This document shows, piece after piece, positions 1 to 6,114 of a DNA stretch of 12,323 nt (positions within the stretch are counted from its first letter, which is position 1; each line of letters starts with the position of its first letter). Location of the stretch: positions 1-12,323 of the forward strand of contig CAZWZG010000090.1 in the NCBI GenBank assembly GCA_964638245.1. The letters run 5' to 3'. This DNA is from CAZWZG01 sp964638245 (GTDB lineage: Bacteria; Pseudomonadota; Alphaproteobacteria; Rhodobacterales; Rhodobacteraceae). The notes below the pieces were generated by a model, which made no database searches, was not told the DNA's origin, and saw only the letters and a list, made by a program, of their open reading frames with translations. Position numbers and translations under genes: made by a program.

Positions 1-1
1 C

Positions 2-97
2 GCCTATTATGTGCAAGAGTTGCCATTTAATGGGAATATAGAATATCGGGACGTACGCTACCAGCGCTTCCTATTCAGTCTTGGTTTACTGTTTTAA
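2..97 (+). CDS. C-terminal end of an outer-membrane beta-barrel protein (5'-truncated)
   Basis: The window opens inside a reading frame that runs from base 2 to a TAA at 95-97 and gives 31 residues. The tail alternates hydrophobic and polar residues and ends in RFLFSLGLLF, with a terminal phenylalanine. That is the usual form of the last strand of an outer-membrane beta-barrel, recognised by the BAM machinery. The rest of the gene lies outside the window, so family and function cannot be given. Only 8 bases separate its stop from the proposed start of the sigma-factor gene on the same strand, so the two may be co-transcribed. The frame is short, but the strand-like ending and the tight spacing make chance unlikely. 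Confidence 0.6.
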   Translation, partial: AYYVQELPFNGNIEYRDVRYQRFLFSLGLLF

Positions 98-105
98 AAA
101 ACAAG

Positions 106-666
106 TTGAAGCAGCAAAAGACATATACGGATCAAGAATTGGTGGCAGGCTGCCGCCGAAATGATCGCTTATCCCAAGAGCGGTTATACCGGAAGTACTT
201 TCCGTCGATGTATCGTATGTGCAAGCGGTACTCCAAAAACGAGGACGAGATCTTGGAGATATTGAATACCGGCTTTTTGCGTGTCTTTACTAAAATTGAT
301 AGTTTTGGCTTCAAAGGCTCTCTGGAAGGTTGGATCCGTAGATTAGTATTCCATAGCCTAGCTGATTACTACCGAAAACATGATAAAAAGGTTAGATTTC
401 TAACCGTTGAAGATTGGGATGCACCTAGCAAAGCCACTCCACTTGAGCGATTGTATTATGAGGACATTATTTCGCTCGTTGACAGATTACCAAAAGCAAC
501 CAAAGAAGTATTTTGGTTGTATGCAGTAGAGGGCTTTACCCACGTGGAAATTGCCGAACAACTCGGCATTAGTTCTGGAACTTCCAAATGGCATTTGTCG
601 AATGCCCGTAAGAAGCTCCAGGCCATTGTAAACACAGAATACAAGCAAATACGTTATGCAAAATAG
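106..666 (+). CDS. ECF-type RNA polymerase sigma factor, Bacteroidota type
   Basis: The 186-residue product is an extracytoplasmic-function sigma factor. Region 2 (about residues 27-92) covers core-polymerase binding and -10 recognition, with the motif LEGWIRRLVFHSLADYYRK at its end. Region 4 (about 127-175) carries the -35-binding helix-turn-helix, FTHVEIAEQLGISSGTSKWHLSNARKKL. The length is normal for the family. The start used is TTG at 106. It has no Shine-Dalgarno site but an A-rich upstream stretch, as is common in Bacteroidota. The frame is open upstream to base 31, so the N-terminus is uncertain. The next gene begins inside this one (11-base overlap), which implies coupled translation with its likely anti-sigma partner. 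The target regulon cannot be deduced from the window. Confidence 0.9.
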   Translation: MKQQKTYTDQELVAGCRRNDRLSQERLYRKYFPSMYRMCKRYSKNEDEILEILNTGFLRVFTKIDSFGFKGSLEGWIRRLVFHSLADYYRKHDKKVRFLTVEDWDAPSKATPLERLYYEDIISLVDRLPKATKEVFWLYAVEGFTHVEIAEQLGISSGTSKWHLSNARKKLQAIVNTEYKQIRYAK

Positions 667-1816
667 GGCAGAACACCAGTCGGACCCACTCCCTATAGAT
701 AAGGGGTGGGACCTCATGGCCAAGCAGCTCGACGAAGCCATGCCGCAACGACGGCGGCGTTTCGTTTGGTGGTTGTGGTTAGGGGCTGGCCTGGTGTTTC
801 TAGGTACAGCCTTCGGTGCTTTGCAATCACCGTGGTGGCCAGTGGAAAATGGGGGAGATGTAAAGGAACAACAACAGCTTGAGTCGAACGCTATTGCCCC
901 GGTTGCCGATTTACAGTTACCAACCGCTACGGATAGTGAGGCAGTAGATCAGGAAACGGTAAATAAGGCCGCACAAGTGGCCAGGGAACTTCCAACGGTG
1001 AATACTACAGTGTCCCAAGAAAAAGTGATTTTAGCCAATTCCGTGCCCCCTTCGGATGATGTTGTTGTGTTAGAGCAAGAAAGTACATCTGAACCGAGTG
1101 CGAGTAATACAGCGGCACCTGACTCAGAAGAGAGTCAGCAGCAAGCACTGATAGAGGTTCTTCGTAATGCTACTACCCAGCAGTTTCGAATCCAGGCTAG
1201 TCCTGCTTCCATGCTGAATACAACTTTAGAGCCACTTTCGGAGACAACAACAGACGTTGACTTAGTGCCAACCCCTGTCCGCCCTCGGCGATTGCATGCA
1301 TTTCTCGAAACGGCAATCATTACTCCTCTTAATATTGACTATCCCACCAGCATAGCTTTGGGAGGTGGGCTGAGTCGACACCTGAATGATAAATGGCAAC
1401 TAGCACTAGCATTTCAGATGGAAGGTAGCTTGGGAGCTACCATATCGAATCTTAACAGCACAGATGAAGTTAGTGGAAGTGCGCTCGAAATTCCTTATCA
1501 GGCTCCTTACGTTCGGGCCTTAACTGCCGAAGAGGCAAATGGAAACCTAAGCTTTGTTCGCCTAAATTTATCATTCGAAGGTAGTTATCGTTTGACTCGT
1601 CGTCTGCATCTCACCGGTGGTGTGATCACGAGTTACATGAAACAGGCCTATTTCCGTACGACGGGTAGTGATGCGATCGCTTTCGGTATTGATCGTAATG
1701 AAAATGGCGATGGCGGTGCTGTCCTCGATATTTATGGTGCTAATGGAGAGTTCGTTTTGGTCAATTCAGTGACGGACAACAGCACCGGCGGATATCGGCC
1801 ACCGACTTGCATTTGA
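656..1816 (+). CDS. Probable dual membrane-spanning anti-sigma factor with C-terminal beta-barrel (3' end lost at chimeric junction)
   Basis: The product has a cytoplasmic head of about 35 residues with no zinc-finger motif, a basic RRRR stop (32-35), one strong transmembrane helix (about 36-57), and a linker (about 58-210) rich in Q, E, S, T and A. A region from about 212 alternates like outer-membrane beta-strands (HAFLETAIITPL, FVRLNLSFEGSYRL, RLHLTGGVITSYM). The gene overlaps the upstream sigma-factor gene. This gene order and architecture match the known dual membrane-spanning anti-sigma factors of Bacteroides, which anchor in the inner membrane and insert a barrel in the outer membrane. 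A role in sequestering the sigma factor is inferred from that. Residues after about 373-378 come from foreign sequence, because the frame crosses the assembly junction and stops at once. The true protein should continue with more barrel strands. Confidence 0.65.
   Translation: MQNRAEHQSDPLPIDKGWDLMAKQLDEAMPQRRRRFVWWLWLGAGLVFLGTAFGALQSPWWPVENGGDVKEQQQLESNAIAPVADLQLPTATDSEAVDQETVNKAAQVARELPTVNTTVSQEKVILANSVPPSDDVVVLEQESTSEPSASNTAAPDSEESQQQALIEVLRNATTQQFRIQASPASMLNTTLEPLSETTTDVDLVPTPVRPRRLHAFLETAIITPLNIDYPTSIALGGGLSRHLNDKWQLALAFQMEGSLGATISNLNSTDEVSGSALEIPYQAPYVRALTAEEANGNLSFVRLNLSFEGSYRLTRRLHLTGGVITSYMKQAYFRTTGSDAIAFGIDRNENGDGGAVLDIYGANGEFVLVNSVTDNSTGGYRPPTCI
1773..1791. other. Probable chimeric assembly junction (Bacteroidota / Rhodobacteraceae)
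   Basis: Left of this interval the sequence is moderate in GC with AT-tolerant third positions, and it encodes Bacteroidota proteins. Right of it the sequence is GC-rich and every gene looks alphaproteobacterial. The barrel frame is cut within the interval, and the dehydrogenase frame, which can be open no earlier than 1773, starts without its N-terminal 300 or so residues. Two unrelated genes truncated at the same point fit a join of two genomes better than a biological fusion. No N bases mark it, so the join was made at contig level. The exact base is not resolvable by eye. Confidence 0.75.
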
Positions 1817-1889
1817 AGACACGCAAAAGGGCCTGGACCTCCTGCGCGACCGCAAGGCGGTGGGCAAGGTCGTCATCGAGATTGCCTAG
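1791..1889 (+). CDS. C-terminal fragment of a zinc-binding/quinone-reductase-type medium-chain dehydrogenase (5'-truncated)
   Basis: From 1791 a frame reads DIGHRLAFEDTQKGLDLL, then RDRKAVGKVVIEIA and a TAG stop at 1887-1889. The acidic helix followed by R.AVGKVVIE is the classic end of NADPH:quinone reductase and zinc-type alcohol dehydrogenase proteins of the medium-chain (MDR) superfamily. Only about 33 of the expected 320-340 residues are present, because the frame is cut by the junction just upstream. The substrate cannot be told from this tail. The stop overlaps the stop of the convergent LysR gene by two bases, so the two genes end tail to tail with no room for a terminator. Confidence 0.7.
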   Translation, partial: DIGHRLAFEDTQKGLDLLRDRKAVGKVVIEIA

Positions 1890-2737
1890 ATATCAGCGTA
1901 GGCCTGCCGCAGCATCTCGTCCAGCATTGCCATCGCCGGATCGCGGTTGGGCGAGCCGTAGAGGTTGACGCGATACGTTTTGAGCTCAGGCAACTCGCCG
2001 CCGTGGCGTATCACTTCCACTACTGGCGGAGCGGTCCCTTCCAAAGCGACATGCACGGCGATGTCGGCACTGACGCTTGCTTCAATTGTCTTGGACGACT
2101 CCGAGGTGACGGCCATTTCCCATGGGATGCCCGCCTCGTCGAGAGAGCGTTGCGTGCCGGTCCGGAAGAGACAGTTGTTCTCAAACGCCAAGCGAAGCGG
2201 GCGTTGGCGCCAAGCCGATCCACCCGGCGCGCCCACCCACACGAGCGGCATTTCCAGCAACGTCCGACCGCCCTCCTCTAGAATTTCCTCTGTCGTAAGG
2301 ATCATGTCGCATTTGCCTTGGGCATAAAGCTCTTTGAGGCTCAGCGTGTAGGACGACACCAGGTTGATCTGGACCCGCGGGAATTCCGATGTGAATTGTC
2401 GCAGCACGGTCGGGATCGCGGGATAGACAATGTCATGGGGTACGCCGAGGACGATTTCGCCTTCAAACGCATCGCCCGTGAAGCGACCGAAAACCTCATC
2501 GTTCAGCTTCAACATACGACGGCCATAACTTAAAAGCTGTTCGCCCGCTGATGTCAGGGCAATCGACCTCGCGCTGCGATCCAAAAGCGCTTGGCCCAGC
2601 GCTTCTTCAAGGCGTTTGAGCTGCATTGAGACGGCGGACTGAGTCACGTTGAGATAGCCAGAAGCCTTCGTCACCCCGCCCGCATCCGCTACGGCCACGA
2701 AAGCGCGAAGGGCAGTCATATCCAGATTGCGCGGCAT
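1886..2737 (-). CDS. LysR-family transcriptional regulator
   Basis: A 283-residue LysR-type regulator. The N-terminal winged helix-turn-helix (about residues 6-64) includes ALRAFVAVADAGGVTKAS, a recognition helix with NVTQSAVSMQLKRLEEALG, and ALTSAGEQLL. The periplasmic-binding-protein-like effector domain fills residues 85-280. I place the start at the ATG whose complement is 2735-2737. It has AGGA at a good distance upstream, and the upstream alternative is only a TTG at 2764. The inducer is unknown. The gene is divergent from a DUF1127 gene (121-base gap), an arrangement in which LysR proteins often control both themselves and the neighbour. The other possible target is the dehydrogenase gene whose tail converges here. 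Confidence 0.93.
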   Translation of the reverse strand: MPRNLDMTALRAFVAVADAGGVTKASGYLNVTQSAVSMQLKRLEEALGQALLDRSARSIALTSAGEQLLSYGRRMLKLNDEVFGRFTGDAFEGEIVLGVPHDIVYPAIPTVLRQFTSEFPRVQINLVSSYTLSLKELYAQGKCDMILTTEEILEEGGRTLLEMPLVWVGAPGGSAWRQRPLRLAFENNCLFRTGTQRSLDEAGIPWEMAVTSESSKTIEASVSADIAVHVALEGTAPPVVEVIRHGGELPELKTYRVNLYGSPNRDPAMAMLDEMLRQAYADI

Positions 2738-2800
2738 ATCACAAATCCTGATGCTTAGGTTCAATCATATTCGTTTTACTTCTGATTGCGCGCCAAGGTA

Positions 2801-2819
2801 ATTCATCACCATCAAGAAT
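2801..2819. promoter_or_regulatory. Candidate LysR-type operator dyad (ATTC-N11-GAAT)
   Basis: The gap between the divergent LysR and DUF1127 genes contains ATTC (2801-2804) and its inverted copy GAAT (2816-2819), 11 bases apart. LysR regulators usually bind short interrupted dyads in their divergent promoter region, so the position fits. The arms are short and the dyad could arise by chance. No convincing -35/-10 pair was found in either direction. Confidence 0.25.
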
Positions 2820-2858
2820 GCAAAGAGACTTATCATTTACAAACGTGAAGGTGACGCC

Positions 2859-3062
2859 ATGCTTACCCTACCCCGCCTCCTGACCCTTCGGATTGGTCGT
2901 ATTTCACCACACCTGCGCCGCGCAGCGTGCCTCTATCGCCAGCGCAACGCATTGGCGAAACTGGACGATCACATGTTGGCCGACATCGGCGTTTCGCGCG
3001 GCGAAGCGCTTCGAGAATCCGAGCGTGCGATCTGGGACGTGCCGTCGACGTGGCGAAATTGA
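2859..3062 (+). CDS. DUF1127 (YjiS-like) small protein
   Basis: A 67-residue basic protein with the DUF1127 signature near its C-terminal half: LAKLDDHMLADIGVSRGEAL (about residues 33-52). The N-terminal half is rich in arginine and leucine and could form an amphipathic helix. A Shine-Dalgarno-like GAAGGTG precedes the ATG. DUF1127 proteins are abundant in alphaproteobacteria. Some short arginine-rich members are linked to RNA-related regulation and phosphate or stress responses, but the role of this one is unknown. The gene lies divergent from a LysR gene and is followed by a hairpin at 3067-3112. Confidence 0.85.
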   Translation: MLTLPRLLTLRIGRISPHLRRAACLYRQRNALAKLDDHMLADIGVSRGEALRESERAIWDVPSTWRN

Positions 3063-3066
3063 ACGA

Positions 3067-3112
3067 ATGGGCTTAAATTGCTGGGGTTGGAAAGCCGCGG
3101 CAATTTGCCCAT
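3067..3112 (+). repeat. Long inverted repeat downstream of the DUF1127 gene
   Basis: The left arm ATGGGCTTAAATTGC (3067-3081) pairs with the right arm GCAATTTGCCCAT (3100-3112) over 13 base pairs, with only a TT bulge on the left. The 18-base loop is GC-rich. The repeat starts 4 bases after the DUF1127 stop. No T-run follows, so it is not a classic intrinsic terminator. It may protect the mRNA 3' end or help Rho-dependent termination. A further copy of the arm, AAATTGCC, lies at 3132-3139 and could pair with the same right arm. Confidence 0.55.
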
Positions 3113-3128
3113 ACCTGAGCAAAACGCC

Positions 3129-3161
3129 TTGAAATTGCCCCATTGGCTGCCAATATCATTC
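3129..3161 (+). promoter_or_regulatory. Candidate promoter for the BI-1 family gene
   Basis: TTGAAA near 3130-3135 resembles a -35 box. An AT-rich AATATCAT follows 17-19 bases downstream and could serve as a -10 box. The following gene starts at 3218. The spacing is somewhat long for the best -10 match, so this is only a candidate. One arm of the inverted repeats in this gap overlaps the -35-like sequence. Confidence 0.25.
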
Positions 3162-3217
3162 CTCGAGAGCGCGGCCTTCGCCAAAAGCCGTGCGCAACCC
3201 TTTTTATGGAGGCTTTG

Positions 3218-3955
3218 ATGGCAGACTATCAGACGATCCGGTCCACCGCTGGTGTGCGTACGGCTGAGATCGACGAGGGACTTCGCGCCCATATGAACCG
3301 CGTTTACTCGACCATGTCGGTCGGGATGCTGGTAACGGCAGGCGTGGCATGGGGTGTCGGCACAAGCGATGCGCTTTTGTCGATCTTCCGCGACCCGCTG
3401 ACGCTGCAACCGAACATCCTTGGCTGGATCGCAATGTTCCTGCCGCTCATCATGGTTTTCGCCTTCGGCGCCATGATTAACCGCCTGTCGGCTGCTGGCG
3501 CGCAGACGTTCTTCTATGTCTTCGCTGCGGCAATGGGTCTTTCGATCAGCTGGATCTTCGCAGCCTTTACCGGGCTGTCGATCGCAAACACGTTCCTGAT
3601 CACGGCAATCGCGTTCGCGGGCCTGTCGATCTGGGGCTACACGACGAAGAAGGACATCTCCGGTTGGGGTTCGTTCCTGATTATGGGCGTCATTGGCCTG
3701 ATCGTGGCATCGATCGTGAACATCTTCCTGATGTCGTCGATCGTGCACTTCGCGATCTCGGCTCTGGGCATCCTGATCTTCGCGGGCCTCACAGCGTATG
3801 ACACGCAGAAGATCAAAACGGACTACATCGCGCACGCACACGCGATGGACGAAGAATGGCTGGCGAAGTCGGCAATCATGGGGGCGCTAAACCTCTACCT
3901 CGACTTCATCAACCTGTTCATGTTCCTGCTGCAGTTCCTCGGCAATCGAGAGTAA
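3218..3955 (+). CDS. Bax inhibitor-1 / YccA family membrane protein
   Basis: A 245-residue polytopic inner-membrane protein of the BI-1/YccA (TMBIM-like) family, with about seven hydrophobic segments. The conserved C-terminal part reads GILIFAGLTAYDTQKIK and is followed by ALNLYLDFINLFMFLLQFLG, whose aspartates are typical of the family. Bacterial members include the calcium-leak channel BsYetJ and YccA, a modulator of the FtsH protease. Which role applies here cannot be read from sequence. The start chosen is the ATG at 3218, preceded by GGAGG (3208-3212). The longer frame from 3143 lacks a ribosome site and adds residues that do not belong to the family. The gene stands alone and ends in a strong terminator. 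Confidence 0.93.
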   Translation: MADYQTIRSTAGVRTAEIDEGLRAHMNRVYSTMSVGMLVTAGVAWGVGTSDALLSIFRDPLTLQPNILGWIAMFLPLIMVFAFGAMINRLSAAGAQTFFYVFAAAMGLSISWIFAAFTGLSIANTFLITAIAFAGLSIWGYTTKKDISGWGSFLIMGVIGLIVASIVNIFLMSSIVHFAISALGILIFAGLTAYDTQKIKTDYIAHAHAMDEEWLAKSAIMGALNLYLDFINLFMFLLQFLGNRE

Positions 3956-3977
3956 CCGTAGCGCGGACCGAAATGCG

Positions 3978-4005
3978 AAAGGCCGGCGGAAACGCCGGCC
4001 TTTTT
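3978..4005 (+). terminator. Rho-independent terminator
   Basis: An 11-base stem AAAGGCCGGCG / CGCCGGCCTTT with a GAAA tetraloop is followed by a T-run, 22 bases after the stop of the BI-1 family gene. The reverse strand also has a short T-run, so it may also terminate the convergent lipoprotein gene that ends at 4027. Confidence 0.93.
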
Positions 4006-4026
4006 CTTTGCGTGTTTCGCTTTGAA

Positions 4027-4506
4027 CTAGCTGCAGTCGAGGGCAGCAACATTGGCGTTACCAAAGCTCCATGCTTGCCCTGTCGCAACGCAACCCGTGA
4101 ACACTGCCGCCGCCTGCTGGATCTGACCAGCTGTCGCGCGCGCCCCGGAACCCGGTTCCAAGACGGCGAAATTGTATCCATCGACTGCCACCTGGCGCAC
4201 AAAATATGGCGCGTCACCGGCCGTCATTGCTAGATTGCCTGACCCGCTTGAAACCGGCGAAACATCGACGGCCAGCCGGGCCGCGCTTGCGATATCCACG
4301 GGATCGCCGCTCCGACGCATCTCGCGCGACTGCGCAGCATGACGCGGAGCCGGCTCATACCCTGTCAGACTGACCTCAGTCCGCACATTGGCATTCGTCG
4401 CCACGGCTCCATCGGGTCCGGGGCCGTATGTGAACCCGACACCCTGCGGCTGACCACAGGCCGCCAGCGCGCCGACGAGTACAAGCGCAAATGTTGATTT
4501 CTGCAT
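4027..4506 (-). CDS. Small hypothetical lipoprotein
   Basis: A 159-residue protein with a type II signal peptide: MQKSTFALVLVGALAAC, lipobox LAAC at residues 14-17. The residue after the cysteine is glycine rather than aspartate, so sorting to the outer membrane is likely. The mature part is rich in alanine, glycine and serine and shows no domain that I recognise. It contains two more cysteines close to the C-terminus (TGCVATG and the final DCS), which could form a disulfide. The ribosome site AGGAG lies 9 bases before the ATG and is the arm of a hairpin (see separate entry). The gene is 60 bases downstream of the GNAT gene on the same strand and might be reached by read-through from the cho operon. 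Function unknown. Confidence 0.8.
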   Translation of the reverse strand: MQKSTFALVLVGALAACGQPQGVGFTYGPGPDGAVATNANVRTEVSLTGYEPAPRHAAQSREMRRSGDPVDIASAARLAVDVSPVSSGSGNLAMTAGDAPYFVRQVAVDGYNFAVLEPGSGARATAGQIQQAAAVFTGCVATGQAWSFGNANVAALDCS

Positions 4507-4515
4507 GGGCTTGAT

Positions 4516-4552
4516 CTCCTGTCTTTTGCCTCAATCGGCGCATTTACAGGAG
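4516..4552 (-). promoter_or_regulatory. Inverted repeat that can mask the lipoprotein ribosome-binding site
   Basis: On the minus strand CTCCTGT (complement of 4546-4552) is followed 23 bases later by ACAGGAG (complement of 4516-4522), a perfect 7-bp inverted repeat. The second arm is the Shine-Dalgarno sequence of the lipoprotein gene. If the transcript folds this way, the site is closed. Seven pairs over a 23-base loop is modest stability. Confidence 0.35.
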
Positions 4553-4566
4553 GAGTGTGGCAAATC

Positions 4567-5088
4567 TTAGCCAATCTCCATGGTCATGGACTTGGCGGGA
4601 AAGGTGATGCCTTGCCGCAAAGGCACAGCGACGTCGCCAAGAGTGCGAAACCCACAGCTTTGGTAAAAGGCTTCCGCCGTCAAAGTGGACATGCAGTCCA
4701 GCCGCGCCATGCCAGCGACCTGTGCATCTTCAATGATCACGCGCATCAGTCGACGGCCAATCCCTTGGCGGGTCCGGCGATAGTCGGTGACGACATGCCG
4801 GATATGGCCGACCTTCGCGTCCGCGTGTCCGCCTGGCGGCGCGCCACGTGTCCATCCCCCCGCAGCAACCAACGCCCCATCTTCCGCCTCGGCGACAAAA
4901 TACGTGCCGCTGGCGATTAGATTCGGTTGTGCACGCGAAATCAGGGGAATGGCTGTGACCAGTATTGACGGCGGATAGTCGTGCTTCAAAAGCGCGGGAT
5001 AGCTTGCCCCAAGCAACGCGTCGATCGCGCCAAGATCATCCCGTCGCGCTGTGCGGACCGTTATTGCGCTGCCACCTGCCTGAACCAT
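4567..5088 (-). CDS. GNAT-family N-acetyltransferase
   Basis: A protein of about 173 residues with the GNAT fold. It has an N-terminal VRTARRDDLGAIDALL strand-helix, the acetyl-CoA pyrophosphate loop RRTRQGIGRRLM (about residues 104-115), and the C-terminal AEAFYQSCGFRTLG that typically closes the domain. It should transfer an acetyl group from acetyl-CoA to an amine. The acceptor (small molecule or protein N-terminus) is unknown. The start is ATG at 5088 or GTG at 5091, neither with a strong ribosome site. Its first codon lies about 10 bases downstream of the choV stop, so it is probably the last gene of the choline-transport operon. That makes a link to choline use possible but unproven. 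Confidence 0.85.
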   Translation of the reverse strand: MVQAGGSAITVRTARRDDLGAIDALLGASYPALLKHDYPPSILVTAIPLISRAQPNLIASGTYFVAEAEDGALVAAGGWTRGAPPGGHADAKVGHIRHVVTDYRRTRQGIGRRLMRVIIEDAQVAGMARLDCMSTLTAEAFYQSCGFRTLGDVAVPLRQGITFPAKSMTMEIG

Positions 5089-5097
5089 CACAGATCG

Positions 5098-6114
5098 CTA
5101 TTGACCAAGACGCGCCACAATACTGGCCGCACTTACCGCGCCAAGCGTCTGATCGCCCTGCCGGACAGCCAGAACAGCGTCCGTGCCGCCAATCGCGGCT
5201 ATGATATCCTGCACCGGCGTCTCTGCGGTGACGGTGTTTTCGGCGGAGGCGTCAATGGGGCCCATGACATCGCGCGCCGTTAATACGCCAAGCGGATTCA
5301 TATGCGCCACGAAGTCGGCGACATACTCCGATGCAGGGTCCGAGAAAATCTCTCGCGGGGTGCCGCATTGAATGATGCGCCCGCCTTCCATGATGGCAAT
5401 CCGTCCGCCGATCTTGAACGCCTCGTCCAGATCGTGGCTGACGAAGATGATTGTGCGTTTGAGAGCGCTTTGCAGTTCGAGCAATTCATCCTGAAGCCGT
5501 GTGCGGATCAGCGGATCTAGCGCCGAAAAGGGTTCGTCCATCAAAAGGATCGGCGCTTCGGTTGCAAAGGCCCGCGCCAGACCAACGCGCTGCTGCATCC
5601 CGCCCGACAGGTCGCCCACCTTGCGATCGGCCCAATCGGCCAGTCCTACGAGTTCCAGTTGCCGATTGGCGCGCTCCTTGCGCTCGACCCGCGGCACATC
5701 AGCCAACTCAAGACCCAGCGCCACATTCTCACGCACCGTGCGCCATGGCAGCAGCGCGAATTGCTGAAACACCATGGACACGCATTCCCGGCGCACCCGG
5801 CGCAGATCCGTCGCGTTTGCCGCTTCAAGGTCACAGGACCATGTACCATCGTGGATCCGCACGGTGCCCCGCGCCAAGGGGTTCAGCCCGTTGACGGCGC
5901 GCAGCAAAGTGGATTTGCCCGACCCCGACAGCCCCATCAGGACGAGGATTTCGCCCTCTTCCACGGTCAGCGAACAGTTGTGGACGCCCAGAACCTGACC
6001 TGTCGACTCCTGAATCTCAGCTCGGTCCTGTCCCGCATCCATAAGCGGCAGCGCCGCGGCTGGCTTGTCGCCAAAGACGATCGAGACATTGTCAAACTCG
6101 ACAGCGGCGCTCAT
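5098..6114 (-). CDS. choV: Choline ABC transporter ATP-binding subunit
   Basis: The 338-residue ATPase subunit of the ChoXWV choline importer (ProV/OpuA class), on the cytoplasmic side of the inner membrane. All ABC motifs are intact: Walker A GLSGSGKST (61-69), Q-loop Q117, signature LSGGMQQR (169-176), Walker B ILLMDEP (189-195), and switch histidine H227 in FVSHD. The N-terminal stretch between the first strand and Walker A is long, as in ChoV. The C-terminal 60 residues resemble a CBS domain, which in this class can sense ionic or nucleotide signals. The ATG overlaps the choW stop as ATGA, implying translational coupling. The choline assignment rests mainly on the neighbouring choX. Confidence 0.92.
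   Translation of the reverse strand: MSAAVEFDNVSIVFGDKPAAALPLMDAGQDRAEIQESTGQVLGVHNCSLTVEEGEILVLMGLSGSGKSTLLRAVNGLNPLARGTVRIHDGTWSCDLEAANATDLRRVRRECVSMVFQQFALLPWRTVRENVALGLELADVPRVERKERANRQLELVGLADWADRKVGDLSGGMQQRVGLARAFATEAPILLMDEPFSALDPLIRTRLQDELLELQSALKRTIIFVSHDLDEAFKIGGRIAIMEGGRIIQCGTPREIFSDPASEYVADFVAHMNPLGVLTARDVMGPIDASAENTVTAETPVQDIIAAIGGTDAVLAVRQGDQTLGAVSAASIVARLGQ

Noticed and set aside
1773..1889. Natural fusion of the barrel protein with a dehydrogenase tail
   Set aside because: The two frames are different and the barrel frame stops 9 residues or so after the join. Composition and taxonomy switch at the same point, which favours an assembly error.
2969..3841. 290-codon minus-strand frame opposite the DUF1127 and BI-1 genes
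   Set aside because: The translation is a string of R, D, H, Q and C typical of the antisense of a membrane protein gene. The plus strand has recognisable families and ribosome sites.
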